Source: Mycobacterium sp. E2479 (GTDB lineage Bacteria > Actinomycetota > Actinomycetes > Mycobacteriales > Mycobacteriaceae). Taken from it: 44,630 nt of DNA. Under the pieces are notes generated by a model, which did not search any database, was not told the origin of the DNA, and saw only the letters and a list, made by a program, of their open reading frames with translations. Positions 1 through 7,234 of this stretch are shown here, piece after piece. The stretch spans positions 1 through 44,630 of the forward strand of contig NZ_LZJR01000155.1 of NCBI RefSeq assembly GCF_001667925.1. The letters run 5' to 3'. Made by a program: the position numbers and the translations under genes. Each line of letters opens with the position of its first letter. Position 1 is the first letter of the stretch.

Positions 1-2
1 AA

Positions 3-557
3 GAGGGACGGTTGTTCACCCGGTTCCTGGCGATGTTGCCGACAAACGAGACGATGGTCGAAGAGCTGCTGGCCGAGGCGGATCCCGCGATCCGCGAACG
101 CATTACCGCCGCATACCCCGACTATCCCGACCGGGAGGCCTGCATCCGGCTCGGCGGTGACTTCGCGTTCGCGTCGGCGGCCTGGCAGATCGCCGAGGCT
201 CACGGCGCGCACGCACCGACATACCTCTACCGGTATGACTACGCCCCGCGCACGCTGCGGTGGTCCGGTTTCGGCGCCACCCACGCCACCGAGTTGCTCG
301 CGGTTTTCGACGTCTACCGCACCAGGTTCGGCGCACTGTTGACCGCGGCGGCGGACCAGCGGGCCGCGTTGCGCGTCAGCAACCAGGTGCAGCGGCGGTG
401 GCACGCGTTCAGCCGCGCCGGGGTCCCGGGCGAGGACTGGCCCCTCTACACCGCTGAAGACCGAGCCGTGATGGTCTTCGACCGCAAGTCCCGCGTCGAG
501 TTCGACCCATACCCATATCGCCGAATGGCATGGGACGGCTTCTCACTGGCGCGTTGA
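3..557 (+). CDS. lipT: C-terminal part of a type-B carboxylesterase/lipase (LipT-like), cut by the window edge
   Basis: The reading frame is already open at the left edge, so this is the last 185 codons or so of a larger serine hydrolase. The segment GATHATEL (around base 280) matches the catalytic-His region of type-B carboxylesterases (GAxHxxEL), and the closing part with WxxFxxxGxPG, WPxY and DxxSRVEFDP is typical of para-nitrobenzyl-esterase-like proteins. The nucleophile elbow and the acidic residue lie outside the window. LipT (Rv2045c) lies close to pncA in M. tuberculosis, and pncA follows here at 5.3 kb, which supports the symbol. It would hydrolyse carboxylic esters; the substrate is not visible. 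The next gene starts 18 bp downstream on the same strand. Confidence 0.8.
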   Translation, partial: EGRLFTRFLAMLPTNETMVEELLAEADPAIRERITAAYPDYPDREACIRLGGDFAFASAAWQIAEAHGAHAPTYLYRYDYAPRTLRWSGFGATHATELLAVFDVYRTRFGALLTAAADQRAALRVSNQVQRRWHAFSRAGVPGEDWPLYTAEDRAVMVFDRKSRVEFDPYPYRRMAWDGFSLAR

Positions 558-575
558 CCTGGCACGCTAACCCCC

Positions 576-2600
576 ATGCATGCCGAGACCGAGCAAGTCA
601 TCGAACGACCCAGTGACCTGACCGCCTCGTGGCTGGCCGCGGTCATCGGCACCGGACCCATCAGCGATTTCTCGGTGGAGCGCATCGGTACCGGCCAGAT
701 GAGCGAGTGCTATCGCGTCCGGCTCAGTTATGCCGAAGGACCCGCGGAGGGGCCCGAGTCAGTGGTGCTGAAGGTCGCGGCCACCGATCCGGTCAGCCGG
801 CAGACCGGCCTGGCGCTCGGTCTCTACGAGCGGGAGGTGCGTTTCTACGGCGACATCGCGCCACGTCTGGGCGGACCAATCGCGCCGTGCTACCACGCGG
901 CGGTCGACACCTCGACCGGGGTGTTCGATCTGTTGCTGGGGGATGCCGATCCGGCCGTCGTCGGCGACGAAATCGCCGGCGCCACAATAGAACAGGCTCA
1001 CCTCGGCGTCGTAGAACTGGGCCGGCTGCACGGACCCCTGCTCGGCGACACCTCGCTGGCAGAAGCGCCGTGGCTCAACCGTGCGGCCCCGCTTAACCAG
1101 GCCATGATCACCCCGCTGTATGCGGGTTTCGTCGAACGCTACGGCGACCAGATCGCGCCGGAGCACCGCCTGGTGTGCGAGCGCCTGGTGGCCGCGTTCG
1201 ACGGCTACCTCGCCTTGGAAAAGGAGGGCGCGGCGGAGGCGTCCCAGCCGGGGCGTGTCCAGGGCCTGGTGCACGGCGACTATCGCTTGGACAACATGCT
1301 GTTCGGTACCGACGGCGCGGATCGCGCACTGACGGTGGTCGATTGGCAGACCGTGTCCTGGGGCCCGGCCCTGACCGACCTGGCCTACTTCCTCGGTTGC
1401 GCGCTGCCCACCGAGGACCGCCGGCAGCACTACGATGCGTTGCTGCGGGCCTACCACGAGGCGCTCGGCCCGCAGGCGCCGCTCACCCTGGCCGACGTCG
1501 CCGACGGCGTACGTCGGCAGACCTTCTTCGGGGTGATGATGGCGATCGTCTCGTCGATGCTGGTCGAGCGCACCGACCGCGGCGACCAGATGTTCATGAC
1601 GATGCTGCGGCGACACTGCGACCACGTCCTCGACACGGACGCGTTGTCCACACTGCCCCAAGCGGTGGCACCCGAGCCGCTGCGACCGTCGGCCGAGGAC
1701 GAACTCGCCCACGATCCCACCGCCGAGCCGCTGTGGAGTGAGAGCTGGTACGCCGACTTCGTCGATGCGGCACAGGGATTGGGCGGGTGGTTTCGCCTGG
1801 GCCGAGTGGCCAACGAGCAGATCGCGTGGGTGCACGTGGTGTTGTGCGGACCCGACATGCCGACCGTCGCCGTCGACGCGCAAGTGCCGCTGCCGTCGGA
1901 TCCGTGGGCCCTGCGCACCGATGAGGTCGAGCTCGCCCATTCCGCCCAGGCGCCCCTGCAGAGCTACCGCGTCGACGTCCGGGCGCGGGGCCAGGCTTAC
2001 CCCGATCCGTCGGCGTTGTTGCGCGGGGAGCCCGGAACCCCGGCCGAGCTGGCCGTCAACTTGGTGTGGACCACCGATGGCACGCCGTACAAGTACGGGG
2101 TGACGACGCGTTATGAAATCCCTTGCACCGTCACGGGCGGCGTCATCATTGATGACCACAGTTATCGTCTGGAATCCGTTGCCGGCCAGCGTGATCACTC
2201 GTGGGGGGTGCGCGATTGGTGGGGCATGGATTGGATGTGGAGCGCGCTGCACCTCGACGACGGTACCCACCTGCACGCCGTGAACATCCGGATTCCCGGG
2301 TCGCCCGCGTTCAGCATCGGCTACGCACAGGATGGCGACGGCAAAGTCACCGAATTACAGACGGTGGACTCACGAGAGTCCTTCTCCGGCAATGGGTTAC
2401 CGCTGGACGCGACGCTGGTGTTACAGCCCGCGGACATCACCGCGGAGGTCGAGGTGCGCGGTCAGGCGCCCGTCCGCCTCGTCGCGACGGATGGGCGGGT
2501 CAGCCAGTTTCCCCGCGTCTGGGCGGCGGTCAGCACCGCCGACGGACGTAGCGGTGTCGGCTGGCTGGAATGGAACCGCAACCTCGGCGAACAGACTTAG
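576..2600 (+). CDS. Fusion of an APH/ecdysteroid-kinase-like phosphotransferase with an AttH/CrtC-like C-terminal domain
   Basis: Two-domain protein of 674 residues. Residues about 1-370 form a kinase fold of the aminoglycoside-phosphotransferase/ecdysteroid-kinase group: a nucleotide-binding VVLKVA segment, the catalytic loop HGDYRLDNML and the metal-binding DWQ triad. Residues about 390-674 resemble the AttH/hydroxyneurosporene-synthase-like beta domain (now DUF7064/7065 in such proteins), with GQRDHSWGVRDWWG and a histidine-bearing LHAVNIR strand. ATG at 576 is the natural start; no good Shine-Dalgarno sequence is seen. The kinase part would phosphorylate a small hydroxylated molecule and the C-terminal part may bind a lipid-like ligand, but no substrate can be named. 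The gluconate kinase gene begins directly after the stop. Confidence 0.75.
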   Translation: MHAETEQVIERPSDLTASWLAAVIGTGPISDFSVERIGTGQMSECYRVRLSYAEGPAEGPESVVLKVAATDPVSRQTGLALGLYEREVRFYGDIAPRLGGPIAPCYHAAVDTSTGVFDLLLGDADPAVVGDEIAGATIEQAHLGVVELGRLHGPLLGDTSLAEAPWLNRAAPLNQAMITPLYAGFVERYGDQIAPEHRLVCERLVAAFDGYLALEKEGAAEASQPGRVQGLVHGDYRLDNMLFGTDGADRALTVVDWQTVSWGPALTDLAYFLGCALPTEDRRQHYDALLRAYHEALGPQAPLTLADVADGVRRQTFFGVMMAIVSSMLVERTDRGDQMFMTMLRRHCDHVLDTDALSTLPQAVAPEPLRPSAEDELAHDPTAEPLWSESWYADFVDAAQGLGGWFRLGRVANEQIAWVHVVLCGPDMPTVAVDAQVPLPSDPWALRTDEVELAHSAQAPLQSYRVDVRARGQAYPDPSALLRGEPGTPAELAVNLVWTTDGTPYKYGVTTRYEIPCTVTGGVIIDDHSYRLESVAGQRDHSWGVRDWWGMDWMWSALHLDDGTHLHAVNIRIPGSPAFSIGYAQDGDGKVTELQTVDSRESFSGNGLPLDATLVLQPADITAEVEVRGQAPVRLVATDGRVSQFPRVWAAVSTADGRSGVGWLEWNRNLGEQT

Positions 2601-3095
2601 GTGAGTGGACCGGCCCCCGTCGTGGTGATGGGCGTCTCGGGATCCGGCAAGTCGACGGTGGGGGCGGCACTCGCGCGGCGTTTGCGGGTCCCGTTCGTCG
2701 ACGCCGACACCCTGCACCCGGCGGCAAACATCGCCACGATGGCGGCGGGCGAACCGCTCGACGACGACGACCGCCATCCATGGTTGGAGCGGGTCGGCGA
2801 CTGGTTGGCCACGCACCGCGACGGCGCCGTGGTGAGTTGTTCGGCGCTGAAAAGGGCGTATCGCGACCAGCTGCGCACGCACTGCCCGGAAGTAGAGTTC
2901 GTGCACCTCGCAGGTTCGGCGGAAGTGATCGCCGACCGGCTGGCAGCCCGCACTGACCACTTCATGCCGGCCGCGCTGCTGCGCTCGCAACTGGACACCC
3001 TGGAACCCCTCGGTCCCGACGAGGCCGGCCTGACCGTCGACATCGGGCCTGACGTCGACGCTATCGTGGATGCCGTCTTGAAGGGTTGCGGGTAG
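2601..3095 (+). CDS. gntK: Gluconokinase
   Basis: Short P-loop kinase of 164 residues, the usual size for the GntK/IdnK family. It phosphorylates D-gluconate to 6-phosphogluconate in the cytoplasm, feeding the pentose phosphate pathway. Walker A is GVSGSGKS near the N terminus, followed by the family signature DADTLHPAANIATMAAGEPL and the DDDRHPWL segment that sets up the gluconate pocket; SCSALKRAYRD is also characteristic. The GTG start at 2601 directly follows the TAG of the upstream fusion gene, so the two are probably co-translated. No gluconate permease or dehydratase is nearby. Confidence 0.88.
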   Translation: MSGPAPVVVMGVSGSGKSTVGAALARRLRVPFVDADTLHPAANIATMAAGEPLDDDDRHPWLERVGDWLATHRDGAVVSCSALKRAYRDQLRTHCPEVEFVHLAGSAEVIADRLAARTDHFMPAALLRSQLDTLEPLGPDEAGLTVDIGPDVDAIVDAVLKGCG

Positions 3096-3114
3096 CCAGA
3101 GCCGATCCCAGTCG

Positions 3115-3131
3115 TGTAGCATTATGCTACA
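3115..3131. promoter_or_regulatory. Perfect 17-bp palindrome, probable operator of the toxin-antitoxin operon
   Basis: TGTAGCATTATGCTACA is an 8-bp inverted repeat around a single central base, ending 32 bp before the antitoxin start codon. Such palindromes directly upstream of type II antitoxin genes are usually the autoregulatory site bound by the antitoxin. A weaker related stretch (TGTAACGAAATGTTGCA) follows at once. That this antitoxin binds here is inferred from position. Confidence 0.55.
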
Positions 3132-3163
3132 GCTTGTAACGAAATGTTGCATTGGAGGAAGCC

Positions 3164-3553
3164 ATGGCCGAGGCTCTCGATCGTGTCACGCGGGTTGCGT
3201 CCGACCTGATGGATAGTGCGGCGGCGGAGGGTGCCCGCCAGAGCCGCTCGGCCAAGCAGCAACTCGACCACTGGGCGCGGGTCGGACGAGCGGTGTCCAG
3301 CCAGCACTCGGCCTCGCGGCGACGGGTCGAAGCCGCACTCGCCGGCCAGCTGTCGACCAGTGCGCTCACGGTCGAGGAGGGCGTGGTGTTCAACGCCGAA
3401 ATCTCCGCCGCCATCGAAGAAAGCCTGGCACGTGCCAACTACGGGGCGACGCTGGCCGGGCAAGGGGTCACCACCGTAGCCCTCAACGACGACGGCGAGA
3501 TCGTGGAGCATCGCCCCGACGGCGCCGCGGTGGTGCTCGCGGGCGGACGCTGA
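3164..3553 (+). CDS. ParD-like antitoxin of a type II toxin-antitoxin pair
   Basis: Protein of 129 residues that fits the TA_antitoxin ParD-like group: the N-terminal RVTRVASDLMDSAAAEGARQ helix, the SAKQQLDHWARVGRA segment typical of ribbon-helix-helix-type ParD-like proteins, and a C-terminal tail (TVALNDDGEIVEHRPDG) expected to wrap the toxin. ATG at 3164 is chosen over the TTG at 3152 because GGAGGAAG sits at ideal distance before it. A zeta-type kinase gene starts 30 bp after its stop, and a perfect palindrome precedes it, so the pair forms a self-regulated module. The pairing is inferred from adjacency; classical zeta toxins use an unrelated epsilon antitoxin. Confidence 0.7.
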   Translation: MAEALDRVTRVASDLMDSAAAEGARQSRSAKQQLDHWARVGRAVSSQHSASRRRVEAALAGQLSTSALTVEEGVVFNAEISAAIEESLARANYGATLAGQGVTTVALNDDGEIVEHRPDGAAVVLAGGR

Positions 3554-3583
3554 TCCGGCGTTCGTCGGCGATTCGGCGGTCCG

Positions 3584-4162
3584 ATGGATCGACTTGATCT
3601 GGTGGTCGGACCGAACGGCGCCGGTAAGTCCACGTTCATCGCGTTTACCCTGGCACCTTTGTTGCCCGGAAGCCTCGTGGTCAACGCCGACGAGATCGCG
3701 AGGCAGCGCTGGCCGGAGGATCCGGCGTCGCACTCCTACGACGCCGCCCGCATCGCCGCCGACACCCGCGCAAAACTGATCGAACTGGGCCGGTCCTTCA
3801 TCGCCGAGACGGTGTTTTCCCATCCCTCGAAACTCGACTTCATCCACGCCGCCCGCGATGCGGGCTTCACTGTCGCGCTGCATGTGCTGCTCGTCCCGGA
3901 AGACCTCGCCGTCGAACGCGTCCGGCACCGCGTGACAGCAGGCGGTCACGACGTGCCGGAAACAAAAATTCGCCAACGCCATCGCCGGCTATGGGCACCG
4001 GTCTCCGAAGCCATCGCTTTGTCCGACCTTGCAACGGTCTACGACAACAGCCGGCTTCGCGGTCCGCGCATCGCCGCACAACTCAGCGGCGGCCTGACCG
4101 TCGGTGCGCCAGAATGGCCCACCTGGGGGCCGCAGAACCTGCGGGCACGCTGGCCCGGCTAG
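3584..4162 (+). CDS. Zeta-toxin-like P-loop kinase
   Basis: Protein of 192 residues. Walker A is GPNGAGKS at residues 9-16, followed by VVNADEIARQRWP (Asp36 at the usual substrate-binding position) and the AETVFSHPSK and VLLVPEDLAVERVRHRV segments. These match zeta-toxin/AAA kinases that phosphorylate UDP-N-acetylamino sugars or other nucleotide-linked targets. At 192 residues it is shorter than streptococcal zeta and closer to the compact chromosomal type. It follows a ParD-like antitoxin gene by 30 bp and converges with a DoxX gene 9 bp downstream. Toxicity cannot be judged from sequence; it could be a domesticated small-molecule kinase. Confidence 0.72.
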   Translation: MDRLDLVVGPNGAGKSTFIAFTLAPLLPGSLVVNADEIARQRWPEDPASHSYDAARIAADTRAKLIELGRSFIAETVFSHPSKLDFIHAARDAGFTVALHVLLVPEDLAVERVRHRVTAGGHDVPETKIRQRHRRLWAPVSEAIALSDLATVYDNSRLRGPRIAAQLSGGLTVGAPEWPTWGPQNLRARWPG

Positions 4163-4171
4163 TTCGACCCG

Positions 4172-5239
4172 CTACCACGGCAGCTTGCGGCGGCCCGTGT
4201 CGACCTGACTGCCCACTCGTTCGCGCGCGGTGTCAGCCAGGTCGCTGCCGCGCTGACGGGCGGTCTCGGCGAATTCCTCGCCGCGCGCCCGCGCTGTGCC
4301 GGCCAGCTTCTCGCTGCGCTTGCGGGCCTTCTTGGCCAGCTTCTCGCTGCGCTTGCGGGCCTTCTTGGCCAGCGGCGCGGCGCGGTCGGCGGCCTCGTCC
4401 GCGAGCTCTTCGCTGCGTTGCCGCGCCCTCTCGGCCAGATAGGCGGCGCGGTCGGCGGCCTCGTCGGCCCATTGCTCCCCGCGCTTGCGGGCCTTCTTCG
4501 CCAGCGGCCTACCACGCTCGGCCGCGGTGCTGGCCAGCTCCCGGCCACGTTCGAGTGCCGCCTCGGCGTAGGGCGCACCTCGTTCCGCCGCGGTGCTGGC
4601 GAGTTCGCGGCCGCGTTCGAGTGCGGCCTCGGCGTAGGGGGCGCCGCGCTCTGCCGCGGTGCTGGCGAGTTCGCGGCCCCGTTCCGCGCCGATCTGCAAG
4701 CCGTGCGCGATTCGATCACCCAGCTCGGAGAAATCGGCATCGAAGGCCGAGTCGTCGGAACCGGGCCACGCTGATGACACCCGCTCGGAGAGCCGTTCCG
4801 CCGCACGCCGGCCACGCCACCCGAGGGACGGCTTGCCAGCAGTGTCGGCCGAGGCGATCAACAGTCCGCCCAGCAGGCTGAGGTCGGTGAGGAATTGCTG
4901 TCGTTTCTGAGCTTTGGCCACCGGGTCGCTTTCGTTCCAGAACGAATGCGTCCCTAGGTTGGCCGGCAGCACCGTGACCGCGAGCGCCGCCGAGGCGATG
5001 CGGGGGAGTTTGCCGGTGGCGAGCAGCAGTCCGCCACCGATTTGCACGACGGCGGTGATCTGGGCGACGGTCTCGGGGTCGCTGGGAATGCTGCTGCTCA
5101 CCGAATCCGGCAACGCCTGAAGGCCGTCCACTGCCGGCGCGGCGGCCTCGGCCGCCGATTTGGGATTGAGCAACGAATTGACGCCTTGCCCGATGAATGC
5201 CACTGATAACAGGGGTCGCGCGATTCTCCTGAGCACCAT
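4172..5239 (-). CDS. DoxX-family membrane protein with a long 11-residue-repeat tail
   Basis: Protein of 355 residues starting MVLRRIARPLL, a start typical of mycobacterial DoxX proteins; the ATG at 5239 is preferred to one 33 bp upstream. Residues about 1-135 hold a DoxX-type hydrophobic domain (QIGGGLLLATGKLPR, NLGTHSFW, LLGGLLIASAD). From about residue 192 to the end the protein is built of at least 14 eleven-residue units with pattern AxxAxxRxxxL, for example ASTAAERGAPY, AEAALERGREL and AKKARKRSEKL. The first units are Ala/Glu/Arg and later ones increasingly Lys/Arg, so the tail should be a long amphipathic basic helix, as in HBHA, apolipoprotein or LEA proteins. Its role is unknown; binding membrane surface, polyanion or nucleic acid is plausible. 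Confidence 0.75.
   Translation of the reverse strand: MVLRRIARPLLSVAFIGQGVNSLLNPKSAAEAAAPAVDGLQALPDSVSSSIPSDPETVAQITAVVQIGGGLLLATGKLPRIASAALAVTVLPANLGTHSFWNESDPVAKAQKRQQFLTDLSLLGGLLIASADTAGKPSLGWRGRRAAERLSERVSSAWPGSDDSAFDADFSELGDRIAHGLQIGAERGRELASTAAERGAPYAEAALERGRELASTAAERGAPYAEAALERGRELASTAAERGRPLAKKARKRGEQWADEAADRAAYLAERARQRSEELADEAADRAAPLAKKARKRSEKLAKKARKRSEKLAGTARARGEEFAETARQRGSDLADTARERVGSQVDTGRRKLPW
4304..4369 (-). repeat. Two perfect 33-bp tandem repeats inside the DoxX-repeat gene
   Basis: Bases 4304-4336 and 4337-4369 are identical and each encodes AKKARKRSEKL on the minus strand. The identity at every base, including third codon positions, points to recent in-frame duplication or gene conversion. 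Confidence 0.9.
4521..4718 (-). repeat. 66-bp tandem repeat, three starts, inside the DoxX-repeat gene
   Basis: The same GCCGCGGTGCTGG start recurs at 4521, 4587 and 4653, giving a strict 66-bp period (22 codons, two 11-residue units: ASTAAERGAPY plus AEAALERGREL). The third copy diverges toward its end. Copies differ by scattered bases, so they are older than the 33-bp pair. Copy number may vary between strains. Confidence 0.88.
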
Positions 5240-5340
5240 GGCCGGTGTATTACCCGGCTGCCTGTCGAGCAAACCGTTGCGTCGATATCCCCAGCTAGAC
5301 GGCCGTAGACATCGAGGTGCGCCCCGATAGGGTGGAGCGC

Positions 5341-5901
5341 GTGCGAGCGTTGATCATCGTCGACGTGCAAAACGATTTCTGCGAGGGCGGCTCCGTGCCG
5401 ACGGCCCGCGGCGCCGCGGTGGCGTCCGCGATCAACGAATATCTGTCCGGTGACCGGGGCTATCACTACATCGTCGCGACCCAGGACTTTCACATCGACC
5501 CGGGTGATCATTTCTCCGACCACCCCGACTATTCCTGCTCCTGGCCCGTGCACTGCGTCGCCGGAAGCGAGGGCGCGAATTTCCGCCCGGAACTCGACAT
5601 CCGACGCGTCGATGCCGTCTTTCGCAAGGGTGCTCACTCCGCGGCGTACAGCGGTTTCGAGGGCGTCGACGAGAAAGGGACGACGCTGCTTGGGTGGTTG
5701 CGGCGGCGGGGGGTGAACGAGGTCGACGTTGTCGGCATCGCCACCGACTTCTGCGTGCGGCGGACCGCCGAGGACGCCGCAGCCGCCGGCCTGGCCACCC
5801 GGGTCCTGGTGGACCTGACCGCGGCCGCCGCCGTGGACTCGGCCGCCGAAGCGCTGACGGAAATGCGCTCCGCCGGCATCGAGTTGGTCGGGAGACCGTA
5901 G
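5341..5901 (+). CDS. pncA: Nicotinamidase/pyrazinamidase PncA
   Basis: Converts nicotinamide to nicotinate for NAD salvage, and by the same chemistry activates pyrazinamide. The product has 186 residues, the same length as M. tuberculosis PncA, and is closely similar. The catalytic triad is present (Asp8, Lys96, Cys138), as are the metal ligands Asp49, His51, His57 and His71; His57 is the residue lost in M. bovis. Position 137 is Phe rather than His. GTG at 5341 is chosen by alignment to the start MRALIIVDVQNDF; a TAGGGT -10-like hexamer at 5328-5333 lies 7 bp before it, so a leaderless transcript is possible. The stop overlaps the next GTG by one base. Confidence 0.95.
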   Translation: MRALIIVDVQNDFCEGGSVPTARGAAVASAINEYLSGDRGYHYIVATQDFHIDPGDHFSDHPDYSCSWPVHCVAGSEGANFRPELDIRRVDAVFRKGAHSAAYSGFEGVDEKGTTLLGWLRRRGVNEVDVVGIATDFCVRRTAEDAAAAGLATRVLVDLTAAAAVDSAAEALTEMRSAGIELVGRP

Positions 5902-6701
5902 TGGTGGTGCCGCTGGACCGGGAACGTCTGCTCGCCGCCGTAGAGCGTTCGCCGCAGGCGGCCGCCGCGCACGATCGCGCCGGGTGGGTGGGACTGTTCA
6001 CCGGTGACGGCCGGATCGAGGACCCGGTCGGCTCGCGACCGCACGTGGGGCATGAGCAGATCGGGCGCTTCTACGACACGTTCATCGGTCCACGTGACAT
6101 CACGTTCCATCGCGATCTCGACCTCGTGGTCGGCACGACGGTGGTGCGTGACCTCGAGCTGGAGGTGGCGATGGGTTCGGCCGTGACCATGTACATTCCC
6201 GCCTTCCTCCGCTATGACCTCCGAGAAGCCAACGGCGAGTGGAAGATTGGCGAATTGCGTGCCTACTGGGAGCTTCCCGCCATGATGTTGCAGTTCCTCC
6301 GCACCGGCTCGGGTGCGGTGGGCCCCGCGCTGAACCTGTCCAGGGGTCTGTTGCGCAACCAAGGCTGGCGCGGGACCGCGGGTTTCATGACCGGATTCCG
6401 GCGAGGGGGAGTGCGTCACCAGCAGCTGCTGACGGCGTTCCTCGACGCCGTCGCACGGAAAGACAGCTTTGCTGCGGCGCGGGTGCTGTCCTCAAATGCC
6501 GCAATAACTTTGGGTGATCGCGACCCTCTCGAACTGGCCGAGTTGGTGGAGCAACTGGAGGGAGCCGGCGCAATCAAGATGAACAGCGCGGGCCCCACCG
6601 TGGCGGTGTCACTGAACTCGAGTCACGGGCGCGCCATCGTGTTCGCCGATGTGGCGTGGCGCGGCGATGCCATCAACCGGATCAGGTACTTTCCCGCCTG
6701 A
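5901..6701 (+). CDS. SnoaL/NTF2-like protein, Rv2042c homologue
   Basis: Protein of about 266 residues starting at GTG 5901, overlapping the pncA stop by one base (two more in-frame GTG codons follow at once). It appears to hold two NTF2/SnoaL-like halves: one with WVGLFTGDGRIEDPVGSRPH and GRFYDTFIGPRDITFH, a second with QLLTAFLDAVARKDSFAAARVL. Both are typical of cone-shaped ligand pockets. M. tuberculosis has Rv2042c in the same place after pncA; its function is not established. The tight coupling to pncA is visible, but no link to NAD metabolism can be claimed. It converges with a DoxX gene. Confidence 0.75.
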   Translation: MVVPLDRERLLAAVERSPQAAAAHDRAGWVGLFTGDGRIEDPVGSRPHVGHEQIGRFYDTFIGPRDITFHRDLDLVVGTTVVRDLELEVAMGSAVTMYIPAFLRYDLREANGEWKIGELRAYWELPAMMLQFLRTGSGAVGPALNLSRGLLRNQGWRGTAGFMTGFRRGGVRHQQLLTAFLDAVARKDSFAAARVLSSNAAITLGDRDPLELAELVEQLEGAGAIKMNSAGPTVAVSLNSSHGRAIVFADVAWRGDAINRIRYFPA

Positions 6702-6715
6702 TCCAACGTGTTGTC

Positions 6716-7066
6716 TCACCGAGCCACCATCAGCGCCAGCGACGCCGCGGACAGGCACAAGAACGCTCCGGGAAACGCGATGTTGTACAGGACGTGCGCC
6801 CTCAGGTGCGTAACCACCGCACCGACGAAAAACGCAACCAGGCCGGCGGCGGCCGCGATGCCCAATTGCCGCGGCCCCAGCAAACCGACAACGATCCCGA
6901 CGGCTCCGGCCAACTTCACGGCGCCAAGGGCCGGTAACCAGGACCGCGGGACCCCGACCTCGGCAGAGTTCGCCAGGACGAATCGCGCAGGAACCAGGTC
7001 GGCGATGGCGATCGCGGCGGTGATTGCGGCGGTAATCAGTGTGATGACGACAAGTGCGGTGTTCAT
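6716..7066 (-). CDS. Small DoxX-like membrane protein
   Basis: Protein of 116 residues with four hydrophobic segments (ITLITAAITAAIAIADLV, LPALGAVKLAGAVGIVVGLL, GIAAAAGLVAFFVGAVVTHL and FPGAFLCLSAASLAL), the classic compact DoxX layout; LGAVKLAGAVGIVVG is characteristic. ATG at 7066 is chosen because the homologous part begins there and a short upstream frame ends 5 bp before it; a longer start at 7093 exists. DoxX proteins are often neighbours of ECF41/SigJ-type sigma factors, as here, where the sigma gene is divergent. Confidence 0.7.
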   Translation of the reverse strand: MNTALVVITLITAAITAAIAIADLVPARFVLANSAEVGVPRSWLPALGAVKLAGAVGIVVGLLGPRQLGIAAAAGLVAFFVGAVVTHLRAHVLYNIAFPGAFLCLSAASLALMVAR

Positions 7067-7071
7067 CTGGA

Positions 7072-7155
7072 TCAATCCCTTGTCGCGCAGCAAATTCCGC
7101 AGCGGCGAGTCGAGTGCGTGCGCTGCGCGTCGCGGCGCACAATCGGTAAGGTCAT
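7072..7155 (-). CDS. Possible 27-aa leader peptide upstream of the DoxX gene
   Basis: ATG at 7155 has an excellent ribosome site, AAAGGAGACA at 7161-7170 with the GGAG core 8 bp away, better than that of the DoxX gene it precedes. It encodes MTLPIVRRDAQRTHSTRRCGICCATRD and stops 5 bp before the DoxX ATG. The peptide is Arg/Cys rich (CGICC near the end). It could be a translated leader that couples or attenuates DoxX expression, or the remains of a longer N-terminal frame. There is no homology evidence. Confidence 0.4.
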   Translation of the reverse strand: MTLPIVRRDAQRTHSTRRCGICCATRD

Positions 7156-7234
7156 GGTGCTGTCTCCTTTGCCTCAGGAAGTCTGTTTGGACGCGGTCAT
7201 CTTCTTGACGACTCTCGTGCGGAAAAGGTGACCC

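Noticed and set aside
759..2276. Antisense open frame of 505 codons opposite the kinase/AttH fusion
   Set aside because: Very high GC makes long antisense frames common; the plus-strand product has clear kinase motifs and the antisense one has none.
4304..4718. Regular direct repeats that might be taken for a CRISPR or VNTR array
   Set aside because: The repeats are contiguous, in frame and encode an 11-residue protein repeat; there are no spacers.
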